Positions 1 to 12,944 of a stretch of DNA of 60,000 nucleotides are shown here, piece after piece. This DNA is from Chrysomallon squamiferum (Eukaryota > Mollusca > Gastropoda > Neomphalida > Peltospiridae). The stretch's first letter is position 1. Each line of letters begins with the position of its first letter. The stretch lies in assembly GCA_012295275.1 (NCBI GenBank), contig CM022673.1, positions 29,833,136 to 29,893,135 of the forward strand, given 5' to 3'. The translations under genes and the position numbers were made by a program. The notes under the pieces are model-generated. The model did no database searches. It was given only the letters and a program-made list of their open reading frames with translations, and had not been told where the DNA came from.

Positions 1-1148
1 GAAATCAAAAGCTCGCCTGTTCATTAGATTCAGTATTTACTTTCTGTATTAGAGATGAAGACTGGTTCCTTTTAAGAAGTATTAGTTTCTGGCTAATACA
101 AAATAACAACATAGTGATATGTATAATGATATCGATAACAAATAATTAGTTCCATTCTTACCGTTTACTATTTTTGTTATTGTTTTTTTAAATTATTATT
201 ATATTATTTTCTGGTAGTGGTAGTTGTATATATTACAAGTGCATATATCAGTATATTCCACTTTCATTTATTAATATTATAAAATATTGATCACATAATC
301 ATATGACAGATATATAATACAAGCGATTTTAAGATTTATAAAAAAAAAAAAAAAAAAAAGAAAGAAAAAGAAAAAAAAACTTATTTGTGACGGAATATAA
401 AATTCATTGTAAAATAACCTTTATTACAAAGTATAAGGCGTCAATAGGCTAATTAAAAATAAAGACAAAAAAAAAGTCAAGGAAGGAAACCCACAAACGT
501 TTAAAAATGTGTGGATGAATACGGCCTTTTCAAAATATGTGCACCAGATTAGTCAAGAAGAATTGCAAATCATTTTAATCATAGTAAACACCATCTTCAC
601 TAGCCTGGTTTATTTTAAATGCTTTCTTCAATCAAGGTTAATATCTGAAACGACTGCAACGGCAAGACAGAAACCAGAATGTACGATTCTGGTAACAATA
701 CATTTCACCGAGGTTAGGACCGTTTCTTCGATCTGACTAAAGATCGTAAAAGATAGGATATTGCTCTTAACTTGATTACACCTGATATTTTTTTGCCAAT
801 ACTTTATCCAGAAAGATGCGGTTAAATTTTTAACAGATGTCATACGACCACTTCAACTCTTGCGAATAAAAGTTCCGTTTGAGGCGATGAATTTTGCAAC
901 TTTGAACCGCTGCCAATTACAAGGTGACTGCGTTCATGCTTGTAAATAATCGTACACGAGAAAATTTAATTCCTTTTCCTAATTTCGGAGAAGAGAATTT
1001 CGGTGTAAAGCGTGTTGCAGGTGTGTGCGAAACCAATCAAATTACTAACCCGAGTCTTCAAACTAAACTGTGCAATGTGGCAGCAGAGGTCCGCGCACGT
1101 GTAAACTCACCGCCCTAAACCCCATTCTGGTCCAGTTTAATTTCCCAG

Positions 1149-1176
1149 GTGTCACTTTGAACGTGTCAAGTGACAC
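1149..1176. repeat. 9-bp perfect inverted repeat (possible T-box-like sites)
   Basis: GTGTCACTT at 1149-1157 and its reverse complement AAGTGACAC at 1168-1176 are separated by 10 bases. A further GGTGACA lies at 1182-1188. GGTGTCAC-type words resemble T-box half-sites, but that reading is an inference. The surrounding 840-1200 is less AT-rich than its neighbours and free of microsatellites. Confidence 0.5.
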
Positions 1177-1358
1177 GTTTTGGTGACAGTTTGGTTACAT
1201 CCCAGTCAGAAATAATTTAAACAACATCAGTATGTTTATATTTTTTTGTTGTTGGTTTGAAAGAAAAATAACCAAAGTATTCAGGCAATTCTCATTATTT
1301 AAGTTTTGTTTTGATATTTAGAATTGTATCCGTGAAAGAGAGAAAGAGAGACAGAGAA

Positions 1359-1359
<1 letters not shown>

Positions 1360-1455
<96 letters not shown>
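1360..1455. repeat. (TA)n-(GA)n compound microsatellite
   Basis: Uninterrupted TA dinucleotides run into uninterrupted GA dinucleotides. A TC tract follows at 1564-1626, so the GA and TC tracts are complementary and about 110 bp apart and could pair as an inverted repeat. Confidence 0.95.
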
Positions 1456-1457
<2 letters not shown>

Positions 1458-1559
1458 TGGAAGAGGAGGACAGAATATGAAATCTTAAATGTCTGCGGCA
1501 CCCATTTTACCTACATTTTTCTTGTTGCTTTTAGCTGTCGTTTTCATATTATTAATATT

Positions 1560-1563
<4 letters not shown>

Positions 1564-1629
<66 letters not shown>

Positions 1630-1696
1630 GTTATTAGTGTTACTGAGTTCTAGTTGTTGTTGTTATTATTATTTTACTTGTTTAAAAATAAAATAA

Positions 1697-1749
<53 letters not shown>
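1564..1749. repeat. (TC)n and (GT)n microsatellites
   Basis: A perfect TC tract at 1564-1626 is followed about 75 bp later by a GT tract at about 1700-1749. Only AT-rich spacer lies between. Confidence 0.95.
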
Positions 1750-1750
<1 letters not shown>

Positions 1751-2068
1751 TGTGTGTATGCTACATATTTATATAGATATATATAAAACTAAGAATATTT
1801 TTCATCTCTTTTGCACGATTTTTTTTTTTTTTGTTTATATTTTTTTAATTTTTATTACCAGCTCATAACGGAACCAGATCATGACTTTTGTTTCGTAATG
1901 TGACAGAAAGAATCGATAATTTAAAAGATCAGCCATGCAGACAAAATGAAATTTTCTCATCTGAATATAATTTAAAAACTGAGAATAGTTTTCTCAAGAT
2001 AGTTCAGTATTAACTTGTCATTCAAAACATCCCCTGTGATTTCAAATCAGTAATCTTCAAATAACTAA

Positions 2069-2169
<101 letters not shown>

Positions 2170-2301
2170 TTGTGAACACTAAACTTTATGATATAACGGA
2201 ATATGAACTAAATAAAAACAAAAAAAAAAAATAATAATAATATAAATACGAAGTAACAGGAAAACTAATATTCTGAAGAAAAAGGAGCAAAAACAGAAAT
2301 C

Positions 2302-2338
<37 letters not shown>

Positions 2339-2606
2339 GAATACAAAGCTCTATGAAAATTATAACGTGAACTCGACATGTCAGGAAAAATCAAAATCTA
2401 TGGAATATACTCTGAACACAAAATCCTATGAAAATTATAAAAGAATTGTGAAAAAATATAATGTAAACATACACTATTATGAAAAGAAGAATTATGAACA
2501 TAAAATACTTAAAAAATAAACTGTAATGTCAAGGTCAAGTAAAGTAGTACCTGTCTTGTGGGGCCGAAAGTGTCCCTACATCGCAGAAAGACAAATTTTA
2601 TAGACA

Positions 2607-3020
2607 ATGTTTGGACAGTTTTTATTCTGCTCCTACAGACCAGTACCCGGGTATTACCATGGCAAGCATCGCGGCTTTCACCTAAAACACAGTTTCAAAC
2701 ATATCGAGTTCACTGATAAACAAAACAATAAATGCTCAGAAATTCAAAGAAAGGTCCGATTTGTGCCAGCCGCACCATCTTTTCGAACTCGAAATTCCAC
2801 TAAAACGCGATGTGTAAAAAAACATGGTTATTGGAATGATGTTGAATGTTTGAATTATCAAAATTACCTTCAAAATGGGCTGAACTCGCACGCTTTGGAG
2901 TGGCAGATATTTGACGATTGCAGTTTGCGGGATCTTTTGCGATTAGACAAACACAACACTGCTAGCAAACACAGTGCACAGCAGGGAATGAGCGATGTCA
3001 TTTTTAAAAATATCGTGTGA
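2607..3020 (+). CDS. Unrecognised 137-codon ORF (low confidence)
   Basis: This is the longest ATG-initiated ORF in the window that is not made of simple repeats. The product is basic and lacks a signal peptide or clear membrane segment. It starts MFGQFLFCSYRPVPGYYHG and contains scattered Cys and many Lys, Asn and His. No family was recognised. No splice sites or start context single it out, and an ORF of this length can arise by chance in 60 kb of two-strand sequence. It might instead be a fragment of a decayed mobile element. There is no sequence evidence that it is expressed. Confidence 0.2.
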   Translation: MFGQFLFCSYRPVPGYYHGKHRGFHLKHSFKHIEFTDKQNNKCSEIQRKVRFVPAAPSFRTRNSTKTRCVKKHGYWNDVECLNYQNYLQNGLNSHALEWQIFDDCSLRDLLRLDKHNTASKHSAQQGMSDVIFKNIV

Positions 3021-3154
3021 TGCTGCCGTAAAACCATAACATTATTCATTCTGGAGAAAAAAAATTCTATACGGAAAAAAAAAAAAATAAATAAAAAGCT
3101 GTCCGCGTCCACTGATCTAAGGGACGAATCCGTTGAAAAACAATCTGGACTCGG

Positions 3155-3221
3155 AAAGGTGACCGTACATCATGGTGACCACTAAAGGGAAAGGTGACCG
3201 CACATCATGGTGACCACTAAG
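3155..3221. repeat. Short tandem duplication, unit about 35 bp
   Basis: Two nearly identical copies of a unit containing AAGGTGACCG and CATCATGGTGACCACTAA lie side by side, differing by one base within the core. The unit is itself rich in GGTGACC words. It may be a minisatellite seed or a duplicated protein-binding site. Confidence 0.8.
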
Positions 3222-4440
3222 GACACACACCACTGTTTTATGAAAATATATAATATGAACAAGATGTTATCTGAACATTACGATAATCTATCATATAACA
3301 CGTTTATACTAGAAAACTTTACCAACGAGAATTGTCGATATATAACATTGTGAAAAACAGAGCTGTTTGTGCTTTTAAGTACTATGAATAGAATGAACGT
3401 TGAAACAAAGTATAATGAAAAAGCATGTTGTAAAACAGAGTACTTTTAAAATAATACTGTGAACAGGGATTACATGAACAGAAGGTCTTCGGTTGATGAT
3501 CGATGGGAAACAATTTCATTAATCAGGCGTAAAAATAAACTATTTAGTTTCCCCCCAGAAGACAGTCGATAGCAACACTTGTAATAGAGACTAACACTGT
3601 CTGTATGACATTCTGGATTGCTTTATGTCAAAGAGAAAATAAATCATATATTAATGTTTGAGAAAAGGCAAAGGTAATATTTCCATGTAAAAATGAATAA
3701 GCTGTGAAATCTGACGCCAATTTTTTATTCTATAAAAGCAGTCAATTTGAAAGGTTTATTTATTTATTTAGTTAGTTTTTTGTTTGTTTTTTTGTTTTAG
3801 TTGTTGTTGTTTGTTTGAGGTTTTTTTTTTTTATTATTATTATTTTTTTTTTTATAAATTATTAAAAGTAAATATTAAAAACACTGATATTAATTCCTTT
3901 TTTCTACCTATCAGTAAATACCACTGTTACGTTTTCTGTTCGTAGGAGTCGATGTTCGCTTTTTGCTACACAACGAAAACATCGATAAAATGAAATTATA
4001 TTTAATTAACAAGTATTTGGAAAGTTCCTGGATGAAACATCATGCAAAATCTGTAAACACTTATGTAAGATAAACACTTCTTTAAAAGAGACAGAATCTA
4101 TAATATTTTGATGTTTTGTATTAGTAGTCAAATAAAGTCACTGATTATAGACATTATGATTCAGTCAATGAGTATGATAAAAAATAAAAAATAAATAAAT
4201 AACTCAGACAATGAAAACAAACTCAAAACAAAACAAATCTAATAAAAATATCACCTGTTTTTGATTATTCCAAATAAAGCTATATCAAAAATAATTGTCT
4301 CCAAATACCAAATAATTTGTTTTCTTCTTCTTCTTAAAAAAAAATAAAAAATAATAACTTCGCTTCCCAGAAATTACCAATTGTTACCTGGAATGAGTTT
4401 CTGGATTTCCGATGTCTGGCTGGTTGCTTGACGTTCTGTG

Positions 4441-4644
4441 ATTGGTTGATTCGTTCAGGGCGGGAAGCGCGCGCGTTCGCTGCTGCTGCTGTCGAACGAC
4501 GTGGCAGAACCGCATACGTTTTCATTCACGTTTTTAGCCGTCTCTTGTCATTAATTATTAATGTCGCTTCTATCGCGTGGAAAGCCGCTCATCCGCTGAT
4601 ACAGTTTCCCAGAGCTTTATAAGCGGTCGACTCGAGTTCATTTC
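4441..4644 (+). promoter_or_regulatory. Core promoter of the neuropeptide gene (CCAAT, GC box, TATA)
   Basis: A locally GC- and CpG-rich island holds an inverted CCAAT box (ATTGG, 4441-4445), a GC box (GGGCGGG, 4458-4464) and a TATA box (TATAAG, 4618-4623). Start-like TCA words lie 20-40 bp downstream (4638-4640 and 4654-4656). About 85 bp below the TATA box is a strong splice donor, making this a convincing promoter plus first exon. Assignment to the neuropeptide gene is inferred from strand and from that gene needing a 5' exon. Confidence 0.6.
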
Positions 4645-4707
4645 TCTTCGTACTCAAGACAGCCCGGCGCTACTGATTGCAAAGGATCGGAAAATTCACA
4701 AAGTTTG
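4645..4707 (+). other. Probable non-coding first exon (5'UTR) of the neuropeptide gene
   Basis: The segment between the expected start site and a consensus donor (TTG|GTGAGTAA, GT at 4708-4709) contains no ATG. It would be joined to the acceptor ahead of exon 2 (TTTCATTTCAG|ATCAG, exon starting at 10075), six bases before the start codon. The start coordinate is approximate. Confidence 0.5.
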
Positions 4708-5225
4708 GTGAGTAAATAGATATTACTAAATTTTGGTGATATAATTTTGACAGTATTCAACACACAGAAAAACTTTTTAGTTTTTAATCTTAATTTCTTT
4801 ACTCCATTCTAGTTTTCTTCTAAATTATAATAGACTTTAAAATTGTCAAAGGTTTTAAGATGTTCTGTTTTATTATCAATATCAGTTTTTAATCTTATTT
4901 GTCTTTATTTCTCTCTAATGTTCTAAAAAATTCATAGACTGAAATAACTTTGATAACTATCATCACATTTAAACTATTTACTTTCAGTATTAGTTTTATT
5001 TTAACTTGTCTTCTTTTTGGTTTTATATCCCGGTGCTAATTAAAGAGTTAATATACTACTATGCTTAATTAACATAACAACGAAGATATACTGATTTTAT
5101 TTAGAGAAAAACTTAATTTTCACTGTGAAATTTTCCTTTAAATGAAATTTTGGTTGATGTTCTGTCAGAATTGTTTATTATTATTAAATTATCTGGACAT
5201 GATGTTAATAACTTAAATATTATCA

Positions 5226-5400
5226 TGGATGTATATATATGTATGTATGTATATTTGTATGTACGTAGGTATTTATGTTGATATGTATGTATGTTTGTAT
5301 GTAGGTATGTATGTTTGTATGTATGTATGTATGTATACATACGTATGTATCTGTAGGTACGTATATGTATGTGTGTGTATATAGGTGCGTCTGTATGTAT
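5226..5400. repeat. (GTAT)n degenerate tetranucleotide tract
   Basis: GTAT/GTAC units run with interruptions. The Tyr/His/Thr-rich ORFs read from the opposite strand are products of the repeat, not genes. Confidence 0.9.
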
Positions 5401-5889
5401 ATATAAATGATTTCCAATTACATTTCAGTGACAAACAAATAAGTTTTATGTCAGTTGCACTGTTATCTGCTTTATTCTAGCGCACTTAAAATATGACAAT
5501 CAGTTTTAATTTATAAACGGTAATTTTGTCATTAATTTAAAAAAAAATATTTTTGGTAGCCCAGACTGTGACATGGTAACTTTATAGTTCGTTTATTTAT
5601 TTTTATTTTTATTTTTTTTTTGTTATTATTTTTTTAATGAATTGAATTACCATTAGAACACTAGCTGAAACACGCTGATATTTCAGTAATCTAATGAATG
5701 TTTTAAACGACCTTGTAATTGCGCTAGTGTGAAGTGTGTATTTTTGCAAGTTGGTATCTTTTCCACTAGGGTCCAGTCATTGCTAATTACACAGTTTTTT
5801 TGGTGTTTTTTATTATTATTATTATTTTAATGAGAATACAACATACTAAGTAGAAACACGGTTAGCACGCGACACAAATTATGTTACAG

Positions 5890-5897
5890 TGACGTCA
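5890..5897. promoter_or_regulatory. Perfect CRE palindrome TGACGTCA
   Basis: Full 8-bp CREB/ATF site in the first intron of the neuropeptide gene. CREB control is common for neuropeptide genes, so the placement is suggestive but unproven. Confidence 0.5.
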
Positions 5898-6135
5898 CTA
5901 CGTTGATTGAAATAGATTTAGTGAATCTTACCAGTAAGTCCTATTAAATAAATTTTATATCAGTTCAGACGAGAAAATATATTTAATTATCATAATTTGT
6001 TCGAGTAAAACACTAAAATAATAATTCAGAAGTTATACAGAAAAAATGTTATGGGTATTTATTCGTAAAACAAAGTGTATGCTTTATTAACTTACAACGT
6101 ATGACAGCTTAATGCAGTCAACAAAAAAAAAAAAA

Positions 6136-6175
<40 letters not shown>

Positions 6176-7084
6176 TTTAAACCATATATATATATTATAT
6201 AGTCGATATAGTTTTCCTGATTTCATACAGTTAGATAAAAACATATGTGCAGAAGTTATCAAATTATACACATAACAGTATCCAATCCACGATTTCCCTG
6301 TTTAAAAATCGATATGATGTGACAATCTATGAAACTTTAATTTAAGTATTATTATTTTATTTTTTTACGGCTTTTTTTTTTTTTTTTTAAATATTGATGA
6401 ATACGTGAACAAAAAAAAAAAAGAGAGATATTCATTTGTTCGGGTAGACACTTTAAAAGGAGTGAAAAATAAATTTGTCTCGTGGTCAAGGTCCGAGTTA
6501 AACTCCGCTTGGATCATTTGCCACATTCAAAACTAATTGTTCTGTCTCTGTTATCAATAAATAAATAAATACCATGTGTTCGACTCCAGTGAACATTTTA
6601 AAATTTTCTTTATTGTTTGTGAGCGCGCGTTATTTATTTATAAGAAATGAGTTTCTGTCAAGTGGCTCTTTCTTTTATATATTTAAATTTATATCTAGAT
6701 AATAATACTTGTCAAAAAGAACAGTAAAGCCTAAGTTATTACAATGAATTCTGAAATGACATCTTAGAATGGATGCCTATTTCCCCCCCCAAAAAAAAAA
6801 ATAAAATAAAAAAAAAATTAAAAAAATAACCGTTCCAACAATAACACGATTTGCAAGATAGTAGCAAAGTACAATAATTTTTGAAATTCGTTTTAGTAAT
6901 AAATATATGTTTGTTGTAAATATTATTGTATGAAAAAAAAAGTGAAAAAATAACTATATAACTAAATAACAAATAAAAAATAAAAAATTAAATTAAGAGA
7001 AAAAAGAGAAAAAAAAAGAAAAAGGAAAGAAAGAAAAAAAAAAAAGAAGAGAAAAATAAAGAATGAAAAGGCAGAAAATAAAAA

Positions 7085-7340
7085 GTCAGCGGAAGCTGCC
7101 AATAAATTAGCCATAATTGCTAGAAGCAATCACTCTGAACAGACGAATCCCCTAAAACTGTGCAGCGCTGTAATTAGAAGTAACTAGCAATTCCAGCAGC
7201 GAAGAACCTGCGCCCCAAGCCTTCACACCTGACTGACAATAAACGCCAGAGCGGTGTTTGGAAAGCAGGATCATTTTAATACGCTGTTTTGACCGTCTGC
7301 TCGACATGGATTCGCAATCAAATTAACGACAAGATGTGCA
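7085..7340. promoter_or_regulatory. Candidate intronic enhancer (less AT-rich island)
   Basis: An island without simple repeats in otherwise microsatellite-rich intron. It carries TAATTA/TAATTAG-like words and mixed complexity but no ORF. Regulatory function is an inference from composition only. Confidence 0.25.
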
Positions 7341-8028
7341 CGTTGTAAGTGGTGTTTTGTTGATGATATTCTAATTGATTCGACACCACAGAGGCCCCGG
7401 AGGATACACAAGAATGACTTCACGGTGTGCGTTTTGCAGATTATTTATTTTCTTGATAATGAAATGCCGAAAAGTGACAGCGGTCGGCTCATAGCAGAGT
7501 TACTTCGTGAAAAGTTGACAAACGTTAAAACTTAGAACCTGTGTAAACCACAAGTCTTTATGGTTTATGTTCGATCACTGGAAGCTTGAGGAAAGGTAGA
7601 ACAACATTTGTAAATAATCTGCGAATTAGTAAGACATAACCATGGTTTAGCTAAACCAAAACATGTTTTCCATTAAGCATCATTTTGTGTTTGGTTGTGT
7701 TTTTATTATTTCTCCTGTCATTTATAGTTTTGTTTTTCCCACTTCTCTTAATATTAGTTGATCCTAATAGTATATTATATTAAAGACCAACATAAATACA
7801 CTGAAACACACAGATAGACACACGTAAACACACATTCCCTAATATTTTATATGTCTTTGTATGTCTCTCTCTCTTTCTCACTCTCAGTATATATTTGTAT
7901 ATAAAAATGCGTGCGCGCGCACACACACACATACACATGTATGTATACACATATTTATATACATGTGTAGATAACGTACATAAAAACTTTAATCTTTGCT
8001 ACTAATTTCAGCTAAAAGTGATGGTTCA

Positions 8029-8071
<43 letters not shown>

Positions 8072-8111
8072 CTATAATTACACATAAAGGTAATTAATTA
8101 ACCGATTTTTA

Positions 8112-8157
<46 letters not shown>

Positions 8158-8159
8158 TT

Positions 8160-8345
8160 ATATCGAATGAAAAGCCGAGAAGAGCCATGGCCCTGGAGAC
8201 GTTTTTCAGAGTGGGACAAGATCTGGCTAAATTTAATGAGGCCATGATTGTGATAACCGGAAATTACCGGAAATTACCGACCAATGACGCCTTTGTTTAA
8301 TTATGAAAATATACCAAAGAACGTGCGCCCCAATTCTCAAGAGTT
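8160..8345. promoter_or_regulatory. Candidate intronic regulatory island with tandem CCGGAAATTA
   Basis: A microsatellite-free patch flanked by an ATT tract. It contains two adjacent CCGGAAATTA words (ETS/STAT-like GGAA) near 8258-8279. No coding potential was seen. Function is an inference. Confidence 0.25.
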
Positions 8346-9603
8346 GCAGTCAGGAAATTAGCTTTTTACTTTCGTGTCACTGATTAGTATCATCATTAGT
8401 TTCACACATGCGCAGAAATGGAATACTTTTGTAAATTTTTTATTGGCTGCAGAACGCTTGATTTCACTCAGTATTAACCAATAATTATAGCTTTTGTAAT
8501 TCGCCCCAGTCTTTCCTTCCGTATAACAGACGTCAATACATACATATATACACATCTATATTCCTTATGTGTGTGCATATGTGTTTATGTGTATTAAATA
8601 AGAAATACCCACGTATATACAAAATAATATCGTTCTCACTTTTTATTTATACATAGATGATAAATTCTTATTAGTATGACAAAATGACATTGAAGGATGA
8701 AAATTTAATACAGATACAAACTGGTCGATGCAGAGTTGGAATTGGAGAAAGCGAGAGGAGGAGGGAAGGAGAGAAAATAACCAAGTTGGGGAAGATAGGG
8801 ATTATTGGATAGGGAAAGATTATTTATTTGAAAACAGTTAACTAGTTACAAACTAACAATGAGTTGTCTATACATTATTATGAACAATTATTTATTATCA
8901 CTATATTGTCCTTTTATTATTATTGTTTTTTTTCTTCTTCTTCTTCTTCTTCTTCTTAAAACACTGACTGGTTGGCCTAATCGAAACGTGAACCTACATA
9001 CTGGATATAGCTGTATATTTCTAATATGGTTAAACTTACTGATTATCAGCATTTGTAATAAACATTAACAGAACTGTAGAGCAATAATAATTTTATTGGA
9101 GTGAAGAAACTTATAAATTTATTTCTCATTATTAATTTTTTTGATTTTTTTTTTTTTTTTTTATTTATTTATTTTAGTTATTATACATAAAGGTATTCGG
9201 TCTGTTATACGAAGTGTTAATCTTAAGTTTACAGCATTAAAAGGTTATCGTCCTGGGATTATTTGTTTAGCTTTCTGCGCCGCCATTTGTATTGAGGTGA
9301 TAGTTTTATTTTTAACTTTTCACTCTGGAGAGTTCCTATCAGCACTGAGGCGATATTGCACGAGATCAAACTGAAAAATGTCGTTAGGCGTACCGTCTGA
9401 TTTACAAGTTTAACAGTTCGCTGTTTTCTGTTGCTTCTTCTTTCCGAGTAATGCTGCTGTAAAATTTCAGTAATGAAACGTTAACATATCCCCTTTTGTG
9501 TTGAGTGTTAATGTGGTAAAGAAAACGTGTTGTTGTATAACTCAATGATCGAAAACTGAAGTAAAAGCAGACAGATTTTATTTAAAAACTTTTAAAAAAT
9601 AAA

Positions 9604-9630
9604 AATAATAAAAATAATAATAATAATTAA

Positions 9631-9673
<43 letters not shown>

Positions 9674-9765
9674 TAAAAAAAAGAAAGAAAGAAAGAAAAT
9701 AATAATAATAAATAATAATAATAAATAAATAAATAAATAAATAATAATAATTAGAAGATGCATTA
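9604..9765. repeat. (AAT)n / (AAAT)n AT-rich microsatellite block
   Basis: Compound AAT, AAAG and AAAT repeats. The poly-Tyr/Ile frames on the opposite strand are repeat artefacts. Confidence 0.95.
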
Positions 9766-10080
9766 TAATTATAGCTCTGGAGATTGAGACAAAAAAAATG
9801 CAGTTATTAAGGCCATGATCTTTTAAATGTTTTTATTTTGTTTTGTTTTCGCGCAGTTAAAATTGTTGTAAAGCTTTAGTTACAAAAAGAAAAGAACTGG
9901 CGCGATGATTATGACGTTGTAAATGATAAAATCGTGATGATAATGACGAAAGTGATGATGAACGAAGACGACAATGACGAAGTGCTTATGGTGATTGTGT
10001 AGACAAAGGCTATAACGATGATCATGATGTCAATCACAATGATGATAGCTGATGATGATGATATTTCATTTCAGATCAGA

Positions 10081-12904
10081 ATGGAATTGAATACACTGGC
10101 CGTCCTCGGATCATTCCTTACCTTGCTGATTCTCACACCTTCCCACGGCCTACCCGCTGGCAGTAACGTACGTACACAGTTTTACTCGTTTCGTGTAATT
10201 ACTAAGATTGTGCTGAACTTACTGAAAATGCTCGCTGTTAATGTTAGTTTTATTACTTTAAATTTCGTTCGTTACCAAACTCAATACTCACTCCCTTAAA
10301 CGCACGTACATTTCTATTTATAAATAAACTTTTGTGTTTATTATTAGAAATTTAAAATAATTATTTTTATTTTAATGTTATCTACACTGTAATAATTTGA
10401 TAATTCGATAAGTAATTTAATAATTCAGTAAGTAATTTAATAATTCTCTTAAAGGTGGTAGTTAATTGTATTTGTGCTCTTCTATTTATTTTCTTTATTT
10501 CTTTTCTTATTTCTTTTATTTTATTATTATTATTTTTTTAATTTATCTAGAAATATAATTCATGTAATAATTATTTTGTATTGTCTTCTATATAAAGTAA
10601 TAAAATAATATTATCAGCGAGTTCAACATTATTTGATTATAAACGTTGTTTTAAGTACTATAGGATGCAAGTTGCTTAACACTGACATTTATTAAATACA
10701 AACGTCAACCTGCTACCGTTTCAGAATGACATGAGCGCCGCCAAACGGCCAAAATACATGGACACGAGAGATGAATTTGACGTTTTGAAGGACACCGTAT
10801 ACGTCGCCATAAGGGAAGTAAGTAATGTGGTTCTCGTTGTTGTTCTTCATGTTCTTTTTCTTCTTTCTTTCTCCGGATAAATACTTCCAAGAAAAATGCG
10901 AAGAATAACAAGTATTCAGCTATAAGTCTAAATAACAAAAATATTTTAATCACTTTATACACTTAAATATCGTCATTAAAAATTCAGCCAATTCTTAATA
11001 TTGCCTATCCAAACATTAAGAATCACTTCGTTAACGAGTTTTATAAAGGCCAGGTGTACTTAGAAAAAAGTTCACCAGGATAATTCGTTTTTTCTTCTCG
11101 TTCTTGTTTACCAAAACAACATCCACTGCGTACGTTCACATACATATTTAATGCGCCTTCGTAACCCAACCGTATAGATCTCTGGGGATGGGGAGATAAC
11201 TCTAAATGACGTGCTGATAAATATCTTCAGCTCTTTTCATACGATAGCCATGTCGATTCTGTTTAGGGGAACCAATCTTCCAGAATATTGTTTATGAAAT
11301 ATTTATAAGCATGTAGGTATCTCCACATATTTCTCTAGTGCCATTCGATGGGGTCCTCATGCAATATTCACGCAGCCATCTGTATATGCATTATAGTTTA
11401 GTGTGTGTCAGTTAACCGAGAAATACATCCCAAAGTCACAGGACGGCCATGATGTAATGTAAATTTGTAACCAGTACTAATGAAATATTCTGCATAATGG
11501 CATATTAATATAAAAATAATTTTTGCTTATGAATAGTTTATTCACCGGATAACGTATTAAATTTTCTTGTTTTACAAACGCACATTGTCACATACGTACA
11601 AATAAACACGAGATAAAATGTTTAATTATACACGTTTAACTGCCGCAGTGGAAATGAATCATGTTATCTTCTTGAAATTAATCTTTATAATTCTTTTACT
11701 AAAAATAAATTAACACCTCTTTTTCGCAATATTTGTCAGTGTTTTATTTGTTAGAGTGTTTGTTTGTTTATTATTATTATTTACCGAACTTTAAAACATT
11801 TACTTTCAATTGTTAATCGACTCCCTTAATATATATAAAATAAATAAATAAATAATTGAGCAGAAGATGTAAAATTTAATAATAATAATAATAATAACAT
11901 GCTATTCTGTGGAATGAACTCCTGAATACCATGCTCTCTGAAATCCGCGCGAAACCACGAATGCGGTTGCTATGGTTTTGACAGCTATGACTAAACGTAA
12001 CGTCAGCAAGTTAACAGTAGATTTTAAAATTTAATAAGTTGCTGATCCCAGAGGGTATTAAATTTTTATGTTTATAATGTAGTTTTCCCCTCAGTTCGTC
12101 ATGTTATTTTGGGGAGTGGCTTACCAGAATAAACGTCCCAGGTTTCAAGAGACTGTTCAAGTGAAATAAAAAATTTATCTTGCACTATGTGAATACTGCT
12201 GTCATTAACTAACTTTCAATTTAAACTTTCGTGTTAATCAGGCTTTAAACGCAACTCTAAGCAGACTGATTAATTTGTACTGTTTTGATTGCAGTCTAAA
12301 AAGAGATGAAACTCCCACGTAAAAATTGTTTGAGCAGTTTGATTAGTCCCTGTTTGTGAGTCGCTTGAGTTCAATGGTTAGAACTAAAATTTAATAAACT
12401 GCACAATCAGTTATCTTCAGAGCATTTTGTCAGTGCCGCCAGTGCACTAGACTGATTTATCAAAGACTAAGAGTAGATCCCATAAAAATTCCTTACAGAT
12501 AATCCTGTTAAATGGATTTCCTCGTTCATACGTTATCATTACTCAAGAAAGGCCTTACAGACACGAAATAACTTTTACAAATATAATGCGTTCATGTGTC
12601 GTTAGTTGATCTATTTAACAAAATTATTTCTTTTTCCGGCTCTGCTTGGCTAACTAGTTATTCATTTGCGGTTTGTTATATATATATATATATATATAAA
12701 TATATCTCTTTTTATGCAGTATTACACAGTTAAATAACACTCGATTCATTTGACAGAGTAACAAAATGAAGGTTATCGTCAACTCGCATCTGATAGAAAA
12801 TACATTCATATGTAAGTGACCGGCGACAACATGCTTGATGACAGTTAACACTCCAGATGCATTTTGTCAACAGAGCTGTCATACATATATATGTCTGCGT
12901 GTGT

Positions 12905-12944
<40 letters not shown>

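Larger units (their letters stand above)
4708..10074 (+). other. Putative 5.4-kb first intron of the neuropeptide gene
   Basis: No coding exon was seen. It holds a (GTAT)n tract (5226-5400), ATT/AAT tracts (6138-6173, 8115-8157, 9604-9765), a TA tract (8036-8069) and A/T homopolymers. Three less AT-rich patches stand out as candidate regulatory DNA: 7085-7340 with several TAATTA-type homeodomain words, 8160-8345 with tandem CCGGAAATTA words, and 9230-9480 with a YY1-like GCCGCCATTTGT at 9279-9290. A perfect CRE (TGACGTCA) is at 5890-5897. Confidence 0.5.

Noticed and set aside
11940-12010. X-box (RFX)-like GGTTGCTATGG and nearby ACGTCA
   Set aside because: A single degenerate half-site in an intron, with nothing else to support regulation.
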